64,000 nt of DNA, taken from the NCBI RefSeq assembly GCF_003865405.1, contig NZ_RQVQ01000013.1, forward strand, positions 1 to 64,000, read 5' to 3'. The DNA is from Paenimyroides tangerinum. Its GTDB lineage: Bacteria > Bacteroidota > Bacteroidia > Flavobacteriales > Flavobacteriaceae. Below, one piece after another: positions 24,552-30,532 of this stretch; within the stretch, counting starts at the first letter, position 1, and the number at the start of each line of letters is the position of its first letter. The notes below the pieces were generated by a model, which saw only the letters and a list, made by a program, of their open reading frames with translations, did not search any database and was not told the DNA's origin. The position numbers and the translations under genes are program-made.

Positions 24552-25079
24552 ATGAAAGAAGAATTTGTGGTTCTTGTAAACCAAAACGACGAGCAAATTG
24601 GTTTGATGGCAAAACTAGAAGCACACGAAAAAGCATTACTTCATCGTGCTTTTTCTGTATTTGTTTTAAATGAGAAAAACGAAATTATGTTGCAACAACG
24701 CGCAAAAGATAAATATCATTCACCTTTGTTATGGACAAATACATGTTGTAGTCATCAAAGAGAAAACGAATCTAATTTAGAAGCTGGTAAAAGACGTTTA
24801 GAAGAAGAAATGGGATTCGTAACGCCGTTAGTTGAATTATTTTCTTTTGTTTATAAAGCGCCATTTGATAATGGATTAACAGAACATGAATTGGATCATG
24901 TGATGATTGGTTATTACAACGAAAATCCTGTAATTAATAGAGAAGAAGTTGAGTCCTGGAAATGGATGTCAATTGAAGATATTAAATCAGATATGCTATT
25001 AAATCCGATGATTTATACCGAATGGTTTAAAATTATCTTTGAGAAATTTTATCATCATATCGAAGCTCAAAAAAAATAA
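24552..25079 (+). CDS. idi: Isopentenyl-diphosphate delta-isomerase (type I)
   Basis: This enzyme interconverts isopentenyl and dimethylallyl diphosphate in isoprenoid synthesis, and the gene is monocistronic or leads the next. The 175-residue protein has the Nudix-like IDI fold: LLHRAFSVFVLN, TNTCCSH with catalytic Cys66, the Nudix-like GKRRLEEEMGF and the second catalytic acid in NGLTEHELDHV. ESWKWMSIED fits the family's tryptophan site. A TATTTTTG box at 24521-24528 is present, without a good -33. It is followed 3 bases later by the PTPS-like gene. Confidence 0.93.
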   Translation: MKEEFVVLVNQNDEQIGLMAKLEAHEKALLHRAFSVFVLNEKNEIMLQQRAKDKYHSPLLWTNTCCSHQRENESNLEAGKRRLEEEMGFVTPLVELFSFVYKAPFDNGLTEHELDHVMIGYYNENPVINREEVESWKWMSIEDIKSDMLLNPMIYTEWFKIIFEKFYHHIEAQKK

Positions 25080-25082
25080 GTT

Positions 25083-25493
25083 ATGAAAGTTACTGTAAGC
25101 AGAAAAGCTCATTTCAATGCTGCACATCGACTATTTCGTAAAGATTGGTCAGATGAAAAAAATCAAATGATATTTGGCAAATGTAATAATCCAAATTTTC
25201 ATGGACATAATTATGAGTTAATTGTCGAAGTTACTGGAACTGTTGATAAAGAAACAGGTTATGTAATTGATATGAAAATTCTTAGTGATATAATTTATGA
25301 AGAAGTTGAAGTTGCATTTGATCACAAAAATTTAAATTTAGATGTTCCTGAATTTTCAGATTTGATTCCAACTGCAGAACATATCGCTTTTGTTATCTGG
25401 AATAAAATCAGAAAACGTATTGAGCTTAAATATGAACTTAACGTTATTCTATACGAAACGCCTAGAAATTTCGTGTCGTATTGTGGTTTATAA
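25083..25493 (+). CDS. 6-pyruvoyl / 6-carboxytetrahydropterin synthase family enzyme
   Basis: This 136-residue enzyme of the PTPS/QueD family converts dihydroneopterin triphosphate. Zinc ligands are H15 (HFNAAH) and H40, H42 (HGHNY). The active-site cysteine C34 sits in KCNNPNFHGHNY. This string is nearly the same as in animal PTPS (KCNNPNGHGHNY) and has one more residue between Cys and His than E. coli QueD, so the reaction could be either tetrahydropterin or queuosine formation. DHKNLN and the final ETPRNFVSY are family hallmarks. Being 3 bases after idi suggests co-transcription, although the pathways are unrelated. It is commonly annotated as queD. Confidence 0.87.
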   Translation: MKVTVSRKAHFNAAHRLFRKDWSDEKNQMIFGKCNNPNFHGHNYELIVEVTGTVDKETGYVIDMKILSDIIYEEVEVAFDHKNLNLDVPEFSDLIPTAEHIAFVIWNKIRKRIELKYELNVILYETPRNFVSYCGL

Positions 25494-25580
25494 AACAATT
25501 AACAGTCATTCAGAAAGATTTTCGTAACTTGCACTCTTGTTTAAAAAACAACGAAAATAAAATAATTAGAAGTTATTAAT

Positions 25581-26588
25581 TTGAATTCAAACATCGACCA
25601 TATAAATGTATTAGATTCTAAAGATGCGTTTTTCGCTTATCCTTTATTATTTAAACCCATTCTAAAAGATAGAATTTGGGGAGGGAAAAAATTAGCTACT
25701 TTAGGAAAAGAATTGTCATCAGAATCTATCGGAGAAAGTTGGGAACTTTCAATGGTAGAAAATGATTTAAGTGTTGTTGAAAATGGTTTGTATAAAAACG
25801 AAACCATAAAGACATTAATAGATTCATATCCAGAAGCTATTTTAGGTAAATCAATTACAAATCAATTTGGGAAGCAATTTCCATTATTATTTAAATTTTT
25901 AGATGCGAAATCGGATCTTTCTATTCAATTGCATCCAAATGATGAATTAGCAAAAAAGCGTCATAATAGTTTCGGAAAAACCGAAATGTGGTACATTATG
26001 CAAGCAGATGAAAATGCTAGAATTATATTAGGATTTAAAGAAGATTCATCGTCTGAAGAATATCTTGAAAATTTAAATAACAAAACACTTCCTTCGATTT
26101 TAAAAGAATATAAAGTTAAGAAAGGTGATGTTTTTTTTATCGAAACCGGAACAATTCATGCTATTGGCGCAGGAATTTTATTGGCAGAAATTCAGCAAAC
26201 ATCAGATATAACTTATCGAGTTTATGATTGGGATAGGGTAGATGAGAATGGAAATTCAAGAGCACTACATGTTGATTTAGCTTTGGAAGCAATTAATTAT
26301 CAAAAACAAAATCCAGAGATTTTATATGACAAGGTAGAAAATAATGAAAACTTATTGGTTTCATGTGATTTTTTTACGTCTAATTTAATTCCTTTAAACG
26401 GAACAAAAGAGATTGATAATTCAAATGATTTATTTTATGTGTACATTTGTACCGAAGGAAATTTTGAAGTTCAGTTTGAAACCCAAACAATGAATTTTAA
26501 AGAAGGTGATACCATTTTGATACCAGCAGCAATGCAAAATTATGTATTGAAAGGAAACGCAACATTATTACAAATATTTATTAAATAA
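25581..26588 (+). CDS. manA: Mannose-6-phosphate isomerase, class I (TTG start)
   Basis: It interconverts mannose 6-phosphate and fructose 6-phosphate, feeding GDP-sugar and polysaccharide synthesis. It is a 335-residue zinc enzyme of the cupin type. Landmarks are IWGGKKL, GESWELS (51-57), QLHPND (116-121), KTEMWYI (133-139) and ETGTIHAIGAG, which place the zinc ligands and active site. TTG at 25581 gives a full N-terminal; no ATG occurs until residue 58, beyond the essential region, so TTG is very likely the start. It is a short form without the fungal or E. coli insertion. Confidence 0.9.
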   Translation: MNSNIDHINVLDSKDAFFAYPLLFKPILKDRIWGGKKLATLGKELSSESIGESWELSMVENDLSVVENGLYKNETIKTLIDSYPEAILGKSITNQFGKQFPLLFKFLDAKSDLSIQLHPNDELAKKRHNSFGKTEMWYIMQADENARIILGFKEDSSSEEYLENLNNKTLPSILKEYKVKKGDVFFIETGTIHAIGAGILLAEIQQTSDITYRVYDWDRVDENGNSRALHVDLALEAINYQKQNPEILYDKVENNENLLVSCDFFTSNLIPLNGTKEIDNSNDLFYVYICTEGNFEVQFETQTMNFKEGDTILIPAAMQNYVLKGNATLLQIFIK

Positions 26589-26604
26589 TTTAAATTACCA
26601 TATC

Positions 26605-26871
26605 ATGGCAAATGTAAGAACATTAAAAAAAGACATTAACTACGTTTTAGGAGATATTATTGAAGCAGTTTACATCTGGGAGATGTCAACTACAGGGAAA
26701 CCAACTGAAGCATCTTCTGCAATTATTGACGAAGCAATCGAAAAATTCGATGGTTTAATCGTAAAAGTAAACCAGAAAAACGTTGAAAATAAAAAATCTC
26801 ATTTCAAACAAATTTATTCTGATTTAGAAGAATCTGCTAATCAATTAGTTGATAAAATCAACGCTTTGTAG
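26605..26871 (+). CDS. Small helical protein, conserved, unknown
   Basis: This 88-residue protein is cytosolic (no signal or membrane part) and predicted to be all helical: MANVRTLKKDINYVLGDIIE, then IIDEAIEKFDGLIVKV and QIYSDLEESANQLVDKI. Its residue pattern, with few aromatics and regular charge spacing, fits a four-helix or coiled assembly. I do not recognise a named family; it resembles small proteins conserved in Flavobacteriia. It begins 16 bases after manA and precedes the tRNA cluster. Function unknown. Confidence 0.75.
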   Translation: MANVRTLKKDINYVLGDIIEAVYIWEMSTTGKPTEASSAIIDEAIEKFDGLIVKVNQKNVENKKSHFKQIYSDLEESANQLVDKINAL

Positions 26872-26904
26872 TAAAAAAAAAGACTAAAAAATTTACGCTA
26901 GCGC

Positions 26905-26934
26905 TTGTAGAATCGAAAAACCTTCCTATATTTG
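26905..26934 (+). promoter_or_regulatory. Promoter of the tRNA-Thr cluster
   Basis: TTG at 26905-26907, a 19-base spacer and TATATTTG at 26927-26934 form a textbook Bacteroidota promoter, 16 bases before the first tRNA. Confidence 0.85.
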
Positions 26935-26950
26935 CAACCGTAAATGAGTC

Positions 26951-27024
26951 GCCGGTGTAGCTCAGTTGGCTAGAGCAGCTGATTTGTAATCAGCAGGTCG
27001 TGGGTTCGAGTCCCTCCATCGGCT
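26951..27024 (+). tRNA. tRNA-Thr (anticodon UGU), copy 1
   Basis: Cloverleaf of 74 bases. Acceptor GCCGGTG pairs with CATCGGC (one G-U); anticodon loop is TTTGTAA, giving UGU, which reads ACA/ACN threonine codons; the T arm is GTGGG-TTCGAGT-CCCTC (the last C-C pair of the stem read with slippage). No CCA is encoded. First of five in tandem. Confidence 0.95.
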
Positions 27025-27058
27025 CTAAGTTCTTTAACTTACTTGAAAAAAATAAATT

Positions 27059-27132
27059 GCCTCTATAGCTCAGTTGGCTAGAGCAGCTGATTTGTAATCA
27101 GCAGGTCGTGGGTTCGAGTCCCTCTAGAGGCT
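27059..27132 (+). tRNA. tRNA-Thr (UGU), copy 2
   Basis: The acceptor stem is GCCTCTA with TAGAGGC, perfectly paired. The D arm, anticodon and T arm are identical to copy 1. Anticodon loop TTTGTAA gives UGU. Confidence 0.95.
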
Positions 27133-27148
27133 CTTTTTAAGAGTATTT

Positions 27149-27222
27149 GCCTGTGTAGCTCAGTTGGCTAGAGCAGCTGATTTGTAATCAGCAGGTCGTG
27201 GGTTCGAGTCCCTCCATAGGCT
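27149..27222 (+). tRNA. tRNA-Thr (UGU), copy 3
   Basis: The acceptor is GCCTGTG with CATAGGC (one G-U pair). The core is identical to the other copies. The spacer from copy 2 is only 16 bases. Confidence 0.95.
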
Positions 27223-27242
27223 CAATTTTTTCAAGCATTTTT

Positions 27243-27316
27243 GCCTCTATAGCTCAGTTGGCTAGAGCAGCTGATTTGTAATCAGCAGGTCGTGGGTTCG
27301 AGTCCCTCTAGAGGCT
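27243..27316 (+). tRNA. tRNA-Thr (UGU), copy 4
   Basis: Identical to copy 2 over the whole gene, including the perfectly paired acceptor GCCTCTA/TAGAGGC. Spacer from copy 3 is 20 bases. Confidence 0.95.
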
Positions 27317-27336
27317 CAATTTTTTTAATACACTTT

Positions 27337-27410
27337 GCCGGTGTAGCTCAGCTGGCTAGAGCAGCTGATTTGTAATCAGCAGGTCGTGGGTTCGAGTCCC
27401 TCCACTGGCT
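27337..27410 (+). tRNA. tRNA-Thr (UGU), copy 5
   Basis: The acceptor is GCCGGTG with CACTGGC (G-U at another position than in copy 1). The D loop is AGCTGG rather than AGTTGG. It is the only copy with a change in the D loop. The anticodon loop is the same. Confidence 0.95.
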
Positions 27411-27414
27411 CAAA

Positions 27415-27443
27415 AAGCTTCTGTGAAAACAGAAGTTTTTTTG
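27415..27443 (+). terminator. Terminator of the tRNA cluster
   Basis: CTTCTGT and ACAGAAG pair around GAAA, followed by seven T, five bases after the last tRNA. One transcript may hold all five tRNAs. Confidence 0.85.
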
Positions 27444-27500
27444 TTTTATATAAATATTTTAAAAGTTTATTGAATAGCTTTTTGTGTTTAAAATACAAAA

Positions 27501-27530
27501 AAAATGAGTTCGATATTTCGAACTCATTTT
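27501..27530. terminator. Bidirectional hairpin terminator
   Basis: AAAATGAGTTCGA pairs perfectly with TCGAACTCATTTT around a four-base loop. It lies 19 bases past the end of the minus-strand CCC-motif gene (27549) and after the tRNA terminator. Confidence 0.8.
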
Positions 27531-27548
27531 TGTATAAATTATACTGCT

Positions 27549-27929
27549 TTACGCTGCATTTTGTTCCATTTGAATTTTGAATTCTTCAATGTAATTAATA
27601 TAGTTATCATATCCGAAAATTACATAGATGTAAAATATCCAACAAAGGAAAAGAATACTTAGTATTAAGCCAATAATACATAAGATTTTCCCAGTGTTTA
27701 ATGTCGATGCGCTTTTGTATTGACTTGGGTTTGCGTTGTAAAGTTTTAAATCTTTACTTGCTAATACCAATCCTATAATTGATAAAACTACACCAACTCC
27801 ATAGCAACAACATGTTAATATTGATAAAATTCCCATAACTAGTACCGGAGTAGAGTTAGGTAAGTTTTGTTGAACTACAAAATTGTCGTTTTGTTGATTT
27901 TGATAAGGGTTAAATTCCTGATTTTCCAT
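27549..27929 (-). CDS. CCC-motif membrane protein
   Basis: This 126-residue protein has a glutamine- and asparagine-rich N-terminus (PYQNQQND) and two hydrophobic segments. The first contains ILSILTCCCYGVGVVLSIIG, the triple cysteine that names the family, and the second is ILCIIGLILSILFLCWIFYI. Function unknown; it is frequent in Flavobacteriia next to DUF2752 genes. It starts 2 bases after that gene ends here (27932), so the pair forms one unit. A role in membrane organisation or stress is only speculation. Confidence 0.82.
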   Translation of the reverse strand: MENQEFNPYQNQQNDNFVVQQNLPNSTPVLVMGILSILTCCCYGVGVVLSIIGLVLASKDLKLYNANPSQYKSASTLNTGKILCIIGLILSILFLCWIFYIYVIFGYDNYINYIEEFKIQMEQNAA

Positions 27930-27931
27930 AG

Positions 27932-28219
27932 TTAGTTTGTTAGTAAAAATGAATATTTGTAAAAATATGAAATTATCATAACTGTTGCATTAAAAATTGC
28001 AAGAAAAATTAACATTTTATTATAATTTCTTTTTTTGTCTATAAAATGTAAAAAAACAATGATAAAAAACAAAATAGTTGTGTAAATTGCAGGAAACATT
28101 TTAAATGCTGCCACAAAATCTCCTTGTAAAATCAGCATTAATGCGCGTTGTGTTCCACATCCAAAACAATCGATACCGAATATTTTTTTATGAACACAGG
28201 GCAACATATATTCTTCCAT
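27932..28219 (-). CDS. DUF2752 membrane protein
   Basis: This 95-residue protein has the DUF2752 signature CVHKKIFGIDCFGCGTQRAL at its start, the pattern C-x(9)-C-x2-C-G-x2-R-A, and two hydrophobic helices (about 38-57 and 67-86). The cysteines might bind metal or be lipidated; neither is established. It is translated just ahead of the CCC-motif protein. In many Flavobacteriia the two families occur together, so they may act together at the inner membrane. Confidence 0.82.
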   Translation of the reverse strand: MEEYMLPCVHKKIFGIDCFGCGTQRALMLILQGDFVAAFKMFPAIYTTILFFIIVFLHFIDKKRNYNKMLIFLAIFNATVMIISYFYKYSFLLTN

Positions 28220-28302
28220 AGCTAGAATTTTTCTTACAATTTTACAAAAAAAATAACGGAAATTGAAAGAATTAAATTTAATTTTGAATCATAAAAAAAA
28301 CT

Positions 28303-28524
28303 ATGAAATATATAATTGGAATTATAGCAACCTGTTTGATGATTTGGTCTTTATTAGACAAGGAAAATCAAGATTATAAGATTTATGTGCAAGTTGTTGC
28401 TGTTGCTCTTTTTTTCTTTGTTATGATGCGATTGATGGATAAATTGCCAAGTAAAAAAGAAGAATCAAATAAAGATGATAATTTTAAAGAAAACAATAAG
28501 AATGACAATGAAAGAGTGGAATAA
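28303..28524 (+). CDS. Small one-helix membrane protein
   Basis: This 73-residue protein has two short hydrophobic runs (IIGIIATCLMIWSLL and VQVVAVALFFFVMM) and a charged asparagine/lysine/glutamate-rich tail. I do not recognise a family. It is probably in an operon with the Smr gene, whose start lies within the last codons of this gene. The overlap suggests translation coupling. Confidence 0.6.
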   Translation: MKYIIGIIATCLMIWSLLDKENQDYKIYVQVVAVALFFFVMMRLMDKLPSKKEESNKDDNFKENNKNDNERVE

Positions 28525-29068
28525 AGGCGATAAAGTTGCTGTGTTGGATGATGCAATGGAAGGTGTTGTTATCGCTTTTAAAAACGACGAAATTACTATA
28601 GAAACCACAGATGGTTTTGAATTGTCTTTTAGATCAAATGAATTGATAAAAATCGGCGATACTTCTGAAATTAATCGTGCAAGTAAAATTTCGGATATCG
28701 AACAAGCTAAAGTTCAAAAAGTAACCAAAAATCATCATCGCGTAAACACCGAAAAAAAATCTAAAAAAGACGATTTTGTTTTAGAAATTGATTTGCATAT
28801 CGAGAAATTGGTTAAGAGTTTTAAACACATGAATAATTTCGATATTTTAAATTTGCAAATTGATACTGCTCGTGGACAATTAGAATTTGCAATAAGAAAT
28901 AGAATTCCTAGAATTGTTTTTATTCATGGAATGGGAGAAGGTGTCTTGAAAGAAGAGCTTGATTTTCTTTTCGGAAGATATTCTGAAATTAGTTTCCAGG
29001 ATGCGAACTATAGGAAATATGGTCTTGGAGCAACCGAAGTTTTTTTAAAGCAAAGTGCATTGATTTAA
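28508..29068 (+). CDS. Smr-domain protein (MutS2-like C-terminal domain)
   Basis: It carries an Smr domain at the C-terminal half: VLEIDLHIEKLV, LNLQIDTARGQLEFAIRN, then VFIHGMGEGVLKEEL and the terminal ATEVFLKQS. The Smr fold is a nuclease/ribosome-rescue-linked domain; the conserved IHGxGxGxLK loop is intact and DLH replaces the usual LDLHG. The N-terminal GDKVAVLDDAMEGVVIAF looks like a small beta barrel. I choose ATG 28508 (MKEWNKGDKV) over earlier ATGs at 28475 and 28502 because the added residues lie in the coding end of the previous gene and are not domain-like. A MutS-type full length is absent; often misannotated as MutS2. Confidence 0.82.
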   Translation: MKEWNKGDKVAVLDDAMEGVVIAFKNDEITIETTDGFELSFRSNELIKIGDTSEINRASKISDIEQAKVQKVTKNHHRVNTEKKSKKDDFVLEIDLHIEKLVKSFKHMNNFDILNLQIDTARGQLEFAIRNRIPRIVFIHGMGEGVLKEELDFLFGRYSEISFQDANYRKYGLGATEVFLKQSALI

Positions 29069-29084
29069 TACACTTTGCTTTGTG
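29048..29084. terminator. Hairpin overlapping the Smr stop codon
   Basis: AAGCAAAGTG and CACTTTGCTT form a 10-bp stem whose loop holds the stop codon (29066-29068), followed by a T-rich tail. It lies between convergent genes. Confidence 0.6.
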
Positions 29085-29086
29085 TT

Positions 29087-29971
29087 TTATATGGTAACTT
29101 CACCTGAAGCCAATTCGTTCAGTAATATCATCATATTTGGTAATGAGTCTGTATTAAATGAAGGAATGACATGTTTTTTTGACGCTGCGTAAAATTCATC
29201 TTTTTTCTCACCTAAAACAGCAGGGCCGTTTTTAATTTCTTGCCAAGTGCAACTTATAGGGTCTTCCATAACATCTCTGCTGGTGATTCCGTTTTTGGTG
29301 ATAACAACTCCATATGGACTGCCAAAAAATGGTTTGTCAATCATTGCGTATAAAATGTCAGAAACGTTAAATTTTTCAGCAAATTTTGTAATCACTTTTT
29401 TATCTTCTTCAAAACTTTTTAAATCTTTTTGAATGCTTAATTCTTTAACGCGTTCATCGATTTTAGTAGCTTTTTTTATTTCTGATGGAAGCGCATTTGC
29501 TTTCTGAAGTTCGCTTAATATTATTTCTAAAACTTCATTCAAAGCATTTTTAAATCCAATTAAATATTCTTTGTCTATGTTTAATCTGTTTTTTCTTTTG
29601 AAAATTGTTGAGGCTTCTTCAGCTATTTTTTTAGAATTGCTGTTCATTGAAAACAAAATAATCGTTGCTGGTTCCTTCTCAAAAAGAGCCGCTACATCAG
29701 TTTCTATGACCATTCTAAAATTGGTTATAACAAAACCAAGCGTATCTCGTTTATTCGAAAAACGGCTTTTTGCATGTAAACCAATATAGGATAAAATTTG
29801 TTCGTTTGGTAGTTTACCAATAGGTTCTAAAATTTGTTTTTCTGCTAGTTCGATTACAAATGTACTATCATCCCAAGTTGGATGTTTTGTTTCTGGTACA
29901 AAAGTTATTTCTTGATTTAAAGGATGTGTAGTTTGCAGAAACTGGTCTAATTTGGTTTTAATTGTATTCAT
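29087..29971 (-). CDS. Cytosolic protein of unknown function
   Basis: This 294-residue protein has no signal peptide or membrane segment. It has two similar beta-rich parts: TLGFVITNFRMVIETD near residue 75 and PYGVVITKNGITSRDVMED near residue 220, with a helical middle (IKKATKIDERVKELSIQKDL). The repeated GxVIT-N/K-x pattern suggests a pleckstrin-like or short-chain lipid-binding fold, but that is inference. It is monocistronic and converges on the Smr gene. I do not recognise the family. Confidence 0.7.
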   Translation of the reverse strand: MNTIKTKLDQFLQTTHPLNQEITFVPETKHPTWDDSTFVIELAEKQILEPIGKLPNEQILSYIGLHAKSRFSNKRDTLGFVITNFRMVIETDVAALFEKEPATIILFSMNSNSKKIAEEASTIFKRKNRLNIDKEYLIGFKNALNEVLEIILSELQKANALPSEIKKATKIDERVKELSIQKDLKSFEEDKKVITKFAEKFNVSDILYAMIDKPFFGSPYGVVITKNGITSRDVMEDPISCTWQEIKNGPAVLGEKKDEFYAASKKHVIPSFNTDSLPNMMILLNELASGEVTI

Positions 29972-30116
29972 AAAATAACAAGTTGGTTTTTTTGTTAAAT
30001 AAAAACAAATTTAATTATTGTTTATGAATATAGTTTTTTTAATGATGTTTTTTTTAACTTTTTATACAGGATATTTTTGTAAAATTATATTTGTGTGAAG
30101 GGAAAATTTATTCTAT

Positions 30117-30141
30117 AAAAAAAATCGGCTCATGCCGATTT
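30117..30141. terminator. Hairpin terminator of ridA
   Basis: AAATCGGC and GCCGATTT pair around TCAT with T on the minus-strand side, two bases past the RidA stop at 30144. Confidence 0.75.
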
Positions 30142-30143
30142 CT

Positions 30144-30524
30144 TTATTTATGTGCGATAACTGAAATTTCAACATTCACATCTCTTGGTAATCTTTCTAC
30201 TTGAACGCATTCTCTAGCTGGAGCAGTTTCCATATTAAAGTAACTTCCATAAATCTCGTTAATTAAACTAAAATTGTTCATATCACGAATAAAAATGGTT
30301 GCTTTTACGACTTGTTCAAAAGTGAAACCTGCATCGGTTAAGATGAATTTCAAGTTTTCCATAACTTGTTTTGTTTCGTCTTGAATACCTGATGTAACCA
30401 ATGTTTCTGTTGCTTGATTGAATGGAATTTGTCCTGAAACAAATAATAAATCTCCAACGGCTACTGAATGGTTATATGGTCCGATTGAAGCTGGTGCTTT
30501 AGCTGAGTTGATAATTTTTTTCAT
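30144..30524 (-). CDS. ridA: RidA-family enamine/imine deaminase
   Basis: RidA hydrolyses reactive 2-aminoacrylate and other enamines made by threonine or serine dehydratases. The 126-residue protein has APASIGPYNHSVAVGDLLFV, SGQIPFNQA, the trimer-forming GFTFEQVVKATIFIRDMNNF and the arginine site PARECVQVERLPRDVNVEI. The active-site arginine (R105 in E. coli) is in APARECVQ. It lies 8 bases after LptD in the same direction, so the two are likely one transcript; the pairing is common in Flavobacteriia but the link in function is not evident. Confidence 0.92.
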   Translation of the reverse strand: MKKIINSAKAPASIGPYNHSVAVGDLLFVSGQIPFNQATETLVTSGIQDETKQVMENLKFILTDAGFTFEQVVKATIFIRDMNNFSLINEIYGSYFNMETAPARECVQVERLPRDVNVEISVIAHK

Positions 30525-30532
30525 ATGTTATT

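Noticed and set aside
26951..27410. Regular repeats that look like a CRISPR array
   Set aside because: The repeats are full tRNA genes of 74 bases with intact cloverleaf and anticodon, and the spacers are AT-rich linkers of 16-34 bases.
28475..28507. Earlier start for the Smr protein
   Set aside because: The additional residues lie within the end of the previous gene and carry no domain character; MKEWNKGDKV at 28508 fits better.
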